Origin: Capsulimonadaceae bacterium
GTDB taxonomy: Bacteria > Armatimonadota > Armatimonadia > Armatimonadales > Capsulimonadaceae
Assembly (NCBI GenBank): GCA_031292625.1
Contig: JARLGU010000011.1
Coordinates: 62,001 to 126,000 of the forward strand
Direction of reading: 5' to 3'
DNA length: 64,000 nucleotides
Each line of letters begins with the position of its first letter. The first letter of the stretch is position 1. The position numbers and the translations under genes were made by a program. Shown piece by piece: positions 40,707 to 49,596 of this stretch. The notes under the pieces were generated by a model that searched no databases, was not told the origin of the DNA, and worked only from the letters and a program-made list of their open reading frames with translations.

Positions 40707-43075
40707 TCCGACCGTCGGCAAAGGGCTGCGCGCTACTCGCACTGGCTCTGCAGGCTGCGCTTGCGAGCACGGCGTTTGCGCAGACGCCAACGCAAAGTCT
40801 TCCGGCGGGCGCGCCTCCACCCGGCGCCCATAAACCAGATGCCCCGGTCCTTCACGCCGACAACCGCGTCTACCTCGAAAACGCGGACCTGCTCCGGCTG
40901 GATGAGAGCAATACGGCGACGGCGACGGGCAATGTCCGCGTTCGCTACCGCGGGTACAGGATTACCAGCGACAATGCCGTCATCGACCCGACCAGCAACG
41001 TGGCGGTCTTTTCGGGCAATGTGCACATGTGGTCGGAGCAGACAGGGCTGAATATCCGCACAAACGCTCCCGCGACAACGATCGCAATCGACGTCCGACG
41101 CGGCACGTTCGTTCTTCGCGGATCCGAAACCAGCGTCATTCCTCCGGAGGGATCCGCATCCACGGGCTTGTTGCTGCCGCTGTACATGACAAGCGACGAC
41201 ATGAGCAGCGAGCCGGACTACCTGGATGCGCGCGACGCCAATATCACGACGTGCGATTTCACCTCGCCGCACTACACCCTCCTCGCGCGAACTGCGCATA
41301 TACGCCCGGGCAAGAGGTTGGTCGCCCGCCATGTGGACATTTACCGGCGCAAGAAGCGGCTGATCACATTGCCGATTGTGGTGCTTTCGCTGGACGATCG
41401 CTATGCAAACTCGAATTATCTTCCACAGGTCGGCGAATCTTCCACGGAGGGTTATTTCGCCAAGTTTGCCATTCCGTACGCGCTATCGCTCAACAAGACG
41501 GGGTTGGTTCTTGTCGATTACATGCAGAAAAAAGGGACGGGATACGGCGTGGACCAGGAGTACATTCCGCCGTTCGCCACGGCCAATACAAACAACAACA
41601 CTGGCCGTCTCAAGTTATACTATCTCAACGACAAATCCATCCAGAACGTCAGCACCTCGGGAACGCTCACACAGTCCGAGATGATTGCCGGCGACGTCAA
41701 AATGAGCCTGGATGCCGAATACCAGAAAGACTCGTACCTCCTAACATCGACCCATTCGCAGACATCGACGGACAGCCTCGACCTAAATCGCTCAAACTCC
41801 AAGGGCTCGACCGATTACTCCGTAAACTATTCGAGCAGCAACTACGGAAGCGGCCTGACACAAAACTCATCCCAGGCGCTCACGCAACAGTGGAACACGT
41901 TCCACCAGGGCTCCGCCAAGATCCGCCTGAATTTGTCGGACACATCCGCCGCCGCAACCTCGACGGATCTAAAGACGCTAACGAGCCAAACGATCCTCAT
42001 GTCGCGAACCGGCGGCTACCAGTGGCAGTTTCAACTCGACCGCAACTTTCAGCTGGCCAACACCTCAGCCTCCAACCCTTTCACCACCGTGGAGCGCCGG
42101 CCAGAGTTGTCCGTGATGACCGACAGCACGCAGCCAGCCGAGAAGAGCCTGGTCCTGCGCCTCTTGCCCTTTCTGACGACAGCCGGCGTGGTCTACGGCG
42201 AATACAACGATCCTTCGGCGGGCGCATTAACCAAACGAGCGCAGATCGATCTTGATATGGACGGAAAGGTCCAGAAGTTTCGCTCGCTGACAACGTCCTA
42301 TTCCGGCGACTTCGAGCAGGACTTTTACGGCGATAACACGGCTCGCTACATTTTGTCCAGCACGTACGGCGAAACCTACGGACTTGGCCGCGCGTCAAGC
42401 ATCGTAACGAATTACCAGTATGCGCGCCAATACGGCTATTCTCCGTTCGTGTTCGACCAGGTCACCGATGTCAACACGGCGACGGCGACTCTCGCTCTGC
42501 AGCAACACCACTCAATCGGTCTCAACCTCCAAACCGGTTTCGACTTCACAAGAGCCACCGAGCAGAACGGAATACCAGCCGCCCCATGGCAAAACCTATC
42601 CGCCCAGCTTGTACTTCGCCCGTTCAACATATTGAGCGACCGGATCAGCCCCGTTTACGATATTAACTCAGGACAGCTTGTCTCACTCACCGACGACTTC
42701 AAGGTGACGACCCCGTGGGGCTTCAATTATCTCAGTACGACAACGTATGATACGAACGAGAAGATTATCTCGTCGATCACCAACGATCTTACGCTGCCGA
42801 TCGTCACGAACAAGCGGGAAGAGGCAGGATACTCTCTTCACTTCCTGGACGGGTATAACGGCTATACGAAGACGATTACTTATTACGGAGTCAACGTCAC
42901 CAGGTCGTGGCACGACTACGAGTTGAGCGCCATCTTTCAGCAAAACATCAATTCGGCGGGACAAGGGAATGTATTCTATCTGATGATCCACCTGAAGGCG
43001 TTCCCTGCGTACCAACCGTTTGGCGTTTCTAACTTCGGACAAGGCGTCTCGACCGGATCAGGACAGGTATTCTAA
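40703..43075 (+). CDS. LptD/OstA-like outer-membrane protein
   Basis: 790 residues with a signal peptide (about 1-26, ending AFA). Residues 48-150 form an OstA/LptA-like beta-taco (NRVYLENADLLRLDES, ATGNVRVRYRGYRITSDNAVI, NVAVFSGNVHMW). The rest is rich in alternating aromatic and polar strands with many Ser/Thr/Asn, as in an outer-membrane barrel. This is the layout of LptD, the outer-membrane LPS translocon. Sequence resemblance to enterobacterial LptD is slight and no LptE is seen. Translational overlap with the LptF/G gene supports the role. Cys pairs used in E. coli LptD maturation are not evident. Confidence 0.82.
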   Translation: MIRPSAKGCALLALALQAALASTAFAQTPTQSLPAGAPPPGAHKPDAPVLHADNRVYLENADLLRLDESNTATATGNVRVRYRGYRITSDNAVIDPTSNVAVFSGNVHMWSEQTGLNIRTNAPATTIAIDVRRGTFVLRGSETSVIPPEGSASTGLLLPLYMTSDDMSSEPDYLDARDANITTCDFTSPHYTLLARTAHIRPGKRLVARHVDIYRRKKRLITLPIVVLSLDDRYANSNYLPQVGESSTEGYFAKFAIPYALSLNKTGLVLVDYMQKKGTGYGVDQEYIPPFATANTNNNTGRLKLYYLNDKSIQNVSTSGTLTQSEMIAGDVKMSLDAEYQKDSYLLTSTHSQTSTDSLDLNRSNSKGSTDYSVNYSSSNYGSGLTQNSSQALTQQWNTFHQGSAKIRLNLSDTSAAATSTDLKTLTSQTILMSRTGGYQWQFQLDRNFQLANTSASNPFTTVERRPELSVMTDSTQPAEKSLVLRLLPFLTTAGVVYGEYNDPSAGALTKRAQIDLDMDGKVQKFRSLTTSYSGDFEQDFYGDNTARYILSSTYGETYGLGRASSIVTNYQYARQYGYSPFVFDQVTDVNTATATLALQQHHSIGLNLQTGFDFTRATEQNGIPAAPWQNLSAQLVLRPFNILSDRISPVYDINSGQLVSLTDDFKVTTPWGFNYLSTTTYDTNEKIISSITNDLTLPIVTNKREEAGYSLHFLDGYNGYTKTITYYGVNVTRSWHDYELSAIFQQNINSAGQGNVFYLMIHLKAFPAYQPFGVSNFGQGVSTGSGQVF

Positions 43076-43077
43076 AC

Positions 43078-43374
43078 ATGGACGAACTCGATCCCTTCTT
43101 CCCAGATCAAACTCGCGCAGGCGAGTGGCGCGCGTTGCGGATCGCACTGATGCAGCGCCTCGCGGCGCTCGAAACGACAGGTGTGGAACCTTCCTCCGAG
43201 GCCGAGAAAGCGCGCGTCCAACGCGAAATCGCGGCGCTCAAGAAACAGGTGGACGCGCTGCTCATCGAAGAGGTCTCGCAGCAGTTCGCGGAAGACGCGG
43301 TGCGGGTGACGATCGCCGTGAGCAATAACATGACCGAGGACGAAAGCGAAGGCGAGGACGAGGGTAACGAATAG
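43078..43374 (+). CDS. Small acidic coiled-coil-like protein
   Basis: 98 residues, starting 2 bp after the LptD-like stop. The middle (SEAEKARVQREIAALKKQVDALLIEEVSQQF) is a charged helix, probably a coiled coil, and the end (TEDESEGEDEGNE) is strongly acidic. There is no signal peptide or membrane helix. I recognise no family. Its position suggests it is made with the Lpt proteins; a cytoplasmic role is likely from composition. Confidence 0.72.
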   Translation: MDELDPFFPDQTRAGEWRALRIALMQRLAALETTGVEPSSEAEKARVQREIAALKKQVDALLIEEVSQQFAEDAVRVTIAVSNNMTEDESEGEDEGNE

Positions 43375-43531
43375 GGAAAAGACGCGCAATTCGCTCGCAA
43401 CCGGCTCCGGAATGGGATGCCAACACGATTCCAGCGGCTGAAAACCCTTAGCGGGCGGCTTTGTTTCCTGACAAGCAAAGCGAACCCACGAAACAGCCCG
43501 TTTGGATCTCGCCGCCGCCAAGATTACACCA

Positions 43532-45442
43532 ATGCCATTTGTAGTACTTCCCATCCTTTGGATCGCAGTCGCAGCCGGACGGCGAATCAACGCTCTCGCG
43601 CTCGGCGGGATTGCCGCCCAATCGTCCGCACTCGAACGATCCCTTTTCGGCGCGGGCGCCGGACTGACGCTCACGGCGTACGGCATCCTCGCCCTCGGCG
43701 TCGCGGGGCATCTTTCGCCCGTGCCCATGATCGCCTGGCTGGCCCTCCTCGCCATCGTCGGCGGCCCGGAAAACCTGGCGATGGGCCGCGAGATCACCGG
43801 AATAGCACGTTGGAAGCCAAACATCTTTAGCCTGCTCGTCGCCCTGGGGTTTGCGGCCTTTGCGGTCATCGCGCTGTTTGGCTGCTTTACGCCGCCCTAT
43901 CCGATGGAGTGGGACAGCATGTCGTACCATCTGTCCGATCCGGCGATCCACGTCGAGCATCATCGAATCATTCCGCTTCCGTGGGAGTCGCATTCAAACT
44001 TTGCATTTACGATGGAAATGCTCTACTCGATCGGCCTGATGGCGCACTCCATTCCGCTCGCGAAGCTGTTCCACTTTTCGATGGCGGTCATTGCCGCCGC
44101 TGGAGTATGGGCAATTGGCAGGCGAACGCTGGACGCGGAAACCGGCGCACTGGCGGCCCTGCTGCTGGTCTCAATGCCTCTGGTCTTCTGGGAAGCAGGA
44201 ACGGCGTACGTTGATTTGGCCGCCATCGCCTACGCCGTACTCGGGTTCCTTGCGCTCACGATTGCCGTCAAGCAGGACAATCCGCGCTGGCTGGCCTTGA
44301 TGGCGGTAATGCTAGGCTGCATGCTGAGCATCAAGGCGACATCCATCTTCACGATCGTCGCGTATTCGGCGGCTGCCGCGCTGTGGCTCGCGTCGCGCGG
44401 CGTCGGCGACGACTCGCGATGGAACGTCCCGGCCGGCCTGAAAGGCGCCGTCGCGATCGGCGCGGCCGCGCTCGTGATCGGCAGTCCCTGGTATATCAAA
44501 TCCTGGGTGGTAACCGGAAACCCGGTCTATCCGTTCGCGTACGGTCTATTCGGCGGGCGGCACTGGGATGCGGCCAACGCACGGCTGTATACATCGAACC
44601 AGGTCAACTTCGGCGTCGGCCACGCGGATCCGAAAACTAAGATGCCGATCGGCGTCGACCTCCTGATGGCTCCGTGGAACTTGACGATGTTCACGATGCC
44701 CGGGCACATTCCGCCCGCGTCGTCGAAGCCCAACCCGTTTTACGACATTCCCACAACGATGGCATCGCTGTCGCCGATGCTCCTCGCCGCCCTCTTCCTC
44801 CCGGGATTCCGGCGAACGCGCGCGCCCCTCGTGATCCGCGCATCGCTCTGGCTATCGCTTGCGCTGCTGATCCCGTGGGCGTTCAGCAGCCAGCAGGAGC
44901 GGTATTTGATGCCGATCCTCCCGCTGCTCAGCCTGGTCTCGGCGGACTGCCTGCTGACGTTCGGACGCGAGAAAATGATGGCGGCGAGGGCGCTCGAAGC
45001 CCTGTTCGGCCTCTCGCTCGCATTTTCGCTGTTCGCCGGACAGCAGGCCATCTCGTTTGAGGCGCCCGTGGCGCTCGGGCACATCACGCGCGATGCCTTT
45101 CTCGAGCGTAATTTCCCCGCCTACCAGGCCTTTGAGTATCTTAACGCCCAGCCGCACGGTTCCGGCGTCGTGCTTTATGGCGAGCCTCTCGGACTGTATT
45201 GCGAGCAGCCGTACATGTGGGGGGAACCGACCCACGGCAAGGTCATCCCGTACGATACTCTGGCGACTCCCAACGATCTGCGCGCCTATCTGCTCGCACA
45301 TGGCTTCCGGTACATCCTGGTGAACTTCGTCGGCGCTCCCCTGCAAAACGGCGGCCCCGGCTCGTGGTCGCGGAAGGTTTACGCGCTGACGACCTCGCCT
45401 CCGGTCGCGGGCAGCGGCTCGGTGCAGGTATTCCGGCTGTAG
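43532..45442 (+). CDS. GT-C type polytopic membrane glycosyltransferase-like protein
   Basis: 636 residues from the ATG at 43532; a TTG at 43502 in the same frame is an alternative and neither has a ribosome site. About eleven membrane helices are visible. The first large loop has PMEWDSMSYHLSDPAIHVEHH, where the acidic pair fits the ExD/DxE motif of GT-C enzymes such as ArnT and PMT. A C-terminal soluble part of about 140 residues follows (LNAQPHGSGVVLYGEPLGLYCE). It would transfer a sugar from a lipid-phosphate donor to an envelope acceptor. The stop lies 18 bp from the convergent M48 gene. Confidence 0.78.
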   Translation: MPFVVLPILWIAVAAGRRINALALGGIAAQSSALERSLFGAGAGLTLTAYGILALGVAGHLSPVPMIAWLALLAIVGGPENLAMGREITGIARWKPNIFSLLVALGFAAFAVIALFGCFTPPYPMEWDSMSYHLSDPAIHVEHHRIIPLPWESHSNFAFTMEMLYSIGLMAHSIPLAKLFHFSMAVIAAAGVWAIGRRTLDAETGALAALLLVSMPLVFWEAGTAYVDLAAIAYAVLGFLALTIAVKQDNPRWLALMAVMLGCMLSIKATSIFTIVAYSAAAALWLASRGVGDDSRWNVPAGLKGAVAIGAAALVIGSPWYIKSWVVTGNPVYPFAYGLFGGRHWDAANARLYTSNQVNFGVGHADPKTKMPIGVDLLMAPWNLTMFTMPGHIPPASSKPNPFYDIPTTMASLSPMLLAALFLPGFRRTRAPLVIRASLWLSLALLIPWAFSSQQERYLMPILPLLSLVSADCLLTFGREKMMAARALEALFGLSLAFSLFAGQQAISFEAPVALGHITRDAFLERNFPAYQAFEYLNAQPHGSGVVLYGEPLGLYCEQPYMWGEPTHGKVIPYDTLATPNDLRAYLLAHGFRYILVNFVGAPLQNGGPGSWSRKVYALTTSPPVAGSGSVQVFRL

Positions 45443-45460
45443 TGGGGGAGCCGACGAAGG

Positions 45461-47524
45461 TCAAACCCAGCGGTCGATGAGATCGGGAATATCACGGCCG
45501 GCGGCGTCACAGATCATGCGGAGGAGAAGATCGGCGAGCGACTCAGGAAGCTGCGCCCCCTCGACAATGCGCGCCGCGGCGAGTACGACCTTGTCGCGCG
45601 TCGCGGGCGACGCGGCGGAGAGCACCGTCAATGCCGTCTGCACCTCGGCCGGATGGGCTTCCGGCATGGGCGGAAGCGGGCCGAACTCAGCGAACGCATG
45701 CCCCGCATCCTCGTACGCCTTCGGAGCCAGCAAGCCGTGTCCGTACTGGAGGCGGGCAACGGTTCCGAGAAGAGTCGCAACATACTTCGCGCCTTCGTCC
45801 CACGTTGCCGCCTTCGGCCCTGCCGGAGGGGTCGATTCAAGATAGCGGGTGAGACGCCAAAACACCCCCATCGCAATGGTATCGGGCTGGGCCGTAAGCG
45901 AAAGAAGGGCCGACACCGCCTCGGTTAATGCCGTCTGCTCATCCTCTGGGAGAGCTTGTATCGCCGGCACAACGATATCCATCAGCGCCATGCGCGGCTG
46001 CAGCGTAAGCGACCGTATCACTGGCACGGCAGCGTTAACCTTGCCGGTTGTTGCGTCATCGGCATCTGACGCAAGCACCTTCGTCCACGCCTCGGGAGGC
46101 AGATCCGCAGCTGCGAGCGCAAAGCATACGGCCGCGGCGGACTCGGCATCTCCGGCGGCCGCGTGGAGTGAATCCGGGATTTTTGCGGCAACGGCGCTCG
46201 GAGGCGGCGGCGGCGGCGCGAAAGTTGGATGAGTGGGTTGGCTGCTCGCGTCGCCTGCAGCGCGCGCGCTTGCGGCCTGAGTCTCCGTTTGCGCCGCGGA
46301 CTTAGCGTTTACGCTCGCTTTGGCGACATCTTGATCCGCGACGGCAGCGGCGAGCGGTATGACGGAGGCCAGCTCCGCGGCGAGCGGAGAGTGAGGATCG
46401 CGCTGAATGACGGTGGCAACAGCGGCCGTGAGGTCGTCTTCCACCGCAACGGTTGGCGGTACGATAGTGCCAAAGCCCTCGTCATCGTCGGCAAGCTTCT
46501 CGACGGGCGTATCGTGGCTCCCGCTGGGCTCAAATCCCGGGCGGATCGCCTTGATCCTCGCGACGGTCTTCGGGTGAGTCCTCGTCAACCCGAAACGCCC
46601 CCAGGCGCTGCCCGCGCCGGGACCAAAAAGATAATGTTCGGCTTCCTCGCCGGTCGAGTGCCGCAAATGCGAGCCGTATGAGGCCATTTTGTAGAGCGCG
46701 GACGCGACGCTATCGGCGTTGCGCGTGTACTGGACGGCGGACGCATCCGCGAGAAACTCACGCTGGCGAACGATCGCGGCGCGCACCATGCGCCCCGCAA
46801 CACCGCCCAGCCAGCCTGCGGCAAGCAATATCCCTCCGATAACGGCAAAAATTGCAGCGCCCCCGCCCTGCCGGCTAGAGCGATCTTCGGCGTACCACGC
46901 CGCTTCAAACAGATTAGAGCCGATCACCGAGATTGCAAGCAAGCCGAAAATCACGGCGTACGCCCGCACATTGAGCACCGTGTCGTTATGCAGAATGTGG
47001 CTGAACTCGTGACCGACGATTCCTTGCAACTCGTCTCTCGTCAAAAGCGTAAGACACCCCTTCGTCACGCCGATGACGGGATCCTGGTTATTTGTCCCAG
47101 CGGCAAATGCGTTGATGCCGGGTTCTTCATCAAGCACGCAAATACTCGGCGTCTTCACTCCCGCCGCCAGAGCCATCTCCTCGACCACGTTTTTCAGACG
47201 CGCTTCCGCCGCATCCTGAGGAGAATCGCTCAAGAATCGACCGCCCAGCATTGAAGCAAGCACCGTCCCGCCCCCGCGTAGTTCGTTTGCTTTCGACGCG
47301 GTTCCGATCAGAATGATCAGCGTTACGATGACGCTTACATACGGAAACAGGAAAGAAAACTCGGCGTCGAAGGAGGCGGTTGGGCGCGCCGACTCGTAGA
47401 AATACGCCACATACGCAAACGCGGCGTTAATGCTCAGGACGACCGCTGCGATCGCGAGCACGTAAAGACAAACAAGCAGCACGGTAGCGCGTCTGGCGCG
47501 ATCCTCGGCAACAAAGAAATTCAT
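45461..47524 (-). CDS. M48-family (HtpX-like) membrane metalloprotease with long C-terminal extension
   Basis: 687 residues. Two N-terminal membrane helices (about 13-40 and 58-74) precede the zinc site H172-E173-x2-H176 (GHEFSHILHND), with E256 (REFLADASAV) as third ligand. Two more helices lie between them (about 188-204 and 222-245). HPKTVARIKAI closes the protease. Residues 330-687 are an Ala/Pro-rich and helical extension not present in HtpX (about 290 aa), with PPPPPPSAVAAK near 435. HtpX degrades misfolded membrane proteins. The LemA gene is immediately upstream (23 bp), the common HtpX-LemA pairing. Confidence 0.9.
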   Translation of the reverse strand: MNFFVAEDRARRATVLLVCLYVLAIAAVVLSINAAFAYVAYFYESARPTASFDAEFSFLFPYVSVIVTLIILIGTASKANELRGGGTVLASMLGGRFLSDSPQDAAEARLKNVVEEMALAAGVKTPSICVLDEEPGINAFAAGTNNQDPVIGVTKGCLTLLTRDELQGIVGHEFSHILHNDTVLNVRAYAVIFGLLAISVIGSNLFEAAWYAEDRSSRQGGGAAIFAVIGGILLAAGWLGGVAGRMVRAAIVRQREFLADASAVQYTRNADSVASALYKMASYGSHLRHSTGEEAEHYLFGPGAGSAWGRFGLTRTHPKTVARIKAIRPGFEPSGSHDTPVEKLADDDEGFGTIVPPTVAVEDDLTAAVATVIQRDPHSPLAAELASVIPLAAAVADQDVAKASVNAKSAAQTETQAASARAAGDASSQPTHPTFAPPPPPPSAVAAKIPDSLHAAAGDAESAAAVCFALAAADLPPEAWTKVLASDADDATTGKVNAAVPVIRSLTLQPRMALMDIVVPAIQALPEDEQTALTEAVSALLSLTAQPDTIAMGVFWRLTRYLESTPPAGPKAATWDEGAKYVATLLGTVARLQYGHGLLAPKAYEDAGHAFAEFGPLPPMPEAHPAEVQTALTVLSAASPATRDKVVLAAARIVEGAQLPESLADLLLRMICDAAGRDIPDLIDRWV

Positions 47525-47547
47525 CTATCTTTCCAATCAGCCGAGAC

Positions 47548-48132
47548 CTAGAACGCGACTTTCGGCGCCGCGCGCACGCCTGCATCGTCAACCTGGAACG
47601 GCGCAGCCGGTGCAAAGTTGAATGCGCCCGCGACGACATTATTCGGGAATGTTTCACAGCCAGTGTTGTACGCCATTACGGAGTCGTTGTACTCCTGGCG
47701 CGCAAACGCGACCTTGTTTTCCGTGGACGTCAGCTCCTCCATAAGGACCATCATGTTCTGGTTGGCTTTGAGGTCGGGATAGGATTCGACCACGGCGAGA
47801 AGACGGCTGAGCGCGCCGCCGAGAGCTCCTTCCGCAGAGCTGATATTGTGCATCGCGGCCGGATCTCCAGGGCTCGCCGCCGCCGCCTGATTGGCCGCCG
47901 CCGCAATGTTTCTGGCGTGCGTCACTTCCTCAAGCGTGCCCCGCTCGTGAGCCATATACCCCTTCGCTGTTTCGACAAGGTTTGGGATCAAATCGTGACG
48001 CCGTTGCAACTGAACGTCAATTTGCGAGTATCCGTTCTTGTAACGGTTGCGTAGCGTAACAAGGTTGTTGTAGATGACAATCGGTGGAATGACGATCAAA
48101 AGGACGACGACGATCAGAATAGCTGCAGTCAT
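47548..48132 (-). CDS. LemA-family protein
   Basis: 194 residues. One N-terminal membrane helix (about 3-22) is followed by the LemA signature YNNLVTLRNRYKNGYSQIDVQLQRRHDLIPNLV and long helices (LRNxxxxA-type, AFARQEYNDSVMAYNTGCETFPNNVVAGAF). AGGAGGGCATT precedes the ATG. LemA proteins form helical bundles at the membrane and are often encoded beside M48 proteases or TPM-domain proteins; their function is unclear. The 256 bp upstream (48133-48388) hold no gene that I can support. Confidence 0.95.
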   Translation of the reverse strand: MTAAILIVVVLLIVIPPIVIYNNLVTLRNRYKNGYSQIDVQLQRRHDLIPNLVETAKGYMAHERGTLEEVTHARNIAAAANQAAAASPGDPAAMHNISSAEGALGGALSRLLAVVESYPDLKANQNMMVLMEELTSTENKVAFARQEYNDSVMAYNTGCETFPNNVVAGAFNFAPAAPFQVDDAGVRAAPKVAF

Positions 48133-48388
48133 AATGCCCTCCTGTAGTGGGCGCTGGACTTATCGGTTCCAAAGAGTCTCCGCGCGCGGCTGCATTGCAA
48201 TCAATCGAGTATTCCGGCACAAGACATGGATTTCCTGCGGAAGTTCTCTGTCAAAGGGAATTGGGGAACTGGCGGGCGCGAGAAAGTACAACAGCGTCGT
48301 GACAGGTTCGACTGCGACGTTGACGCGCGAACGAAGCATTTCCGAATTTTCCGGCTCTGAGACGGAACCCAATCAACACATTGAAGTT

Positions 48389-49462
48389 CTAAGGGAGGCG
48401 CGGCTGCGTGACTGTAGCGCGCTCAACGAGGCCGGTAAACAGCCTTCTCGACGCGTGCTCGGCGGACTTGCCGGCCAGCATGTCCACGATTGCTTGAACG
48501 GCTCCCTGGCCGACCGCCTCGAAACCGCCGTAGTCCGCAGAGGTTAGACCACACTCTTGGCCTTCCGGAGTATTATCGATGCCGACGATCGATAGGTCGC
48601 GCGGGATAGATACGCCGAGGTGTTGCGCCGACCGGAGTAGAACGACGGCAGCCTCGTCGTTAAAGCAAAGCGCGCCCGTAATTCCGCGTCGCACCAGCAT
48701 CTCTAGCAAAGCGCCCGTTAGCGGCGTGGCGGGATCATTGACATCGATCAAGTGAAAGCCATCGATCGAACCCGTCAGGCGGAGCCAGGCTCGCCTCGCC
48801 GCCTCCTCTCGCTTGAAATCGTCATGCTTGCGAGTCGGACGATAATCCGGCAGACGGTTATGTTCGTATTGCGGAATCGTTATGCCATCGATGTAGCAAA
48901 CGTTGCGGTGGCCACGATCGTAAAGGTGCTCAATCGCCGCGCTGGCCAGACGCTCGTTGTCCGGATCCACGTACGCGATGCCCTCGGGAACATCGTCCAC
49001 AAAACATGCAACCGCCTTGATGTCCGCGTGGTCCAACGCCGCCAACACGGCGTTCCACTCCCCGGCTACGCGATTGGTAAAGATGTATCCGTCGGCGCGC
49101 CGATCCATAAACGCGGCGTGCGGAACATCGGCGTGCCACTCGCGCTCCTTGCGCAAGATCCATAACAAATCGTAGTCGGCCTCATGCGCCGCCCGCGAGA
49201 TCCCGGCGATCGTACGCTCTTCAACGGAGTCGCGGTTCCCGAACTGGTACGGAATGAAGCCAATCACATTCGTCTTTACCTGCCGATTCTGCGCCATATA
49301 CGGAACAGGAATGTATTCCAGTTCCTTGACGGCCTCCAAAACGCGCCGGCGCGTCGCCGGACGCACGGCGGCCTCCCCTTCGCGCAACACGCGAGAAACG
49401 GTCATCGGGGAAACGCCCGCTCGTTCAGCGACCTGCAGGATGGAAGTACGCAGCTTACTCAT
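48389..49462 (-). CDS. LacI-family transcriptional regulator
   Basis: 357 residues from the ATG at 49462; a TTG six codons earlier (49480) is an alternative. The HTH is SILQVAERAGVSPMTVSRVLREG, with the hinge region YIPVPYMAQNRQ. The effector domain has VIGFIPYQFGNRD, HLYDRGHRNVCYID and DLSIVGIDNTPEGQECGLTS. It is divergent from DUF1559 copy 3 and a giant glycosidase, and its promoter shares the -10 region with theirs. It should respond to the sugar released by that enzyme. Confidence 0.93.
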   Translation of the reverse strand: MSKLRTSILQVAERAGVSPMTVSRVLREGEAAVRPATRRRVLEAVKELEYIPVPYMAQNRQVKTNVIGFIPYQFGNRDSVEERTIAGISRAAHEADYDLLWILRKEREWHADVPHAAFMDRRADGYIFTNRVAGEWNAVLAALDHADIKAVACFVDDVPEGIAYVDPDNERLASAAIEHLYDRGHRNVCYIDGITIPQYEHNRLPDYRPTRKHDDFKREEAARRAWLRLTGSIDGFHLIDVNDPATPLTGALLEMLVRRGITGALCFNDEAAVVLLRSAQHLGVSIPRDLSIVGIDNTPEGQECGLTSADYGGFEAVGQGAVQAIVDMLAGKSAEHASRRLFTGLVERATVTQPRLP

Positions 49463-49491
49463 TTGTTTGATATCGGGCAAAGGTTAACCAC

Positions 49492-49520
49492 TTGACAAAG
49501 AAATACCCGAATGTTATTAT
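49492..49520 (+). promoter_or_regulatory. Predicted promoter of DUF1559 copy 3
   Basis: TTGACA (49492-49497), a 17-bp spacer and TATTAT (49515-49520) match 11 of 12 consensus bases. A GGTTAACC palindrome (49482-49489) lies just upstream and could be an operator. Confidence 0.65.
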
Positions 49521-49544
49521 ATCATTATCGAAACGAACCGTCTA
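49516..49544 (-). promoter_or_regulatory. Predicted promoter of the LacI gene
   Basis: On the minus strand TAGACG (49544-49539), a 17-bp spacer and a perfect TATAAT (49521-49516). The -10 box overlaps that of the opposite promoter at five positions, so both cannot be occupied at once. Confidence 0.5.
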
Positions 49545-49596
49545 GAGTCATGTTTTCAGTGCCAGGAAGACGTCGATTATGTCAAGGATTAATGAA

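Noticed and set aside
41029-42255. 408-codon frame within the LptD-like gene
   Set aside because: It is the same strand in a shifted frame, with His/Arg-rich composition. The LptD-like frame has a signal peptide and an OstA domain.
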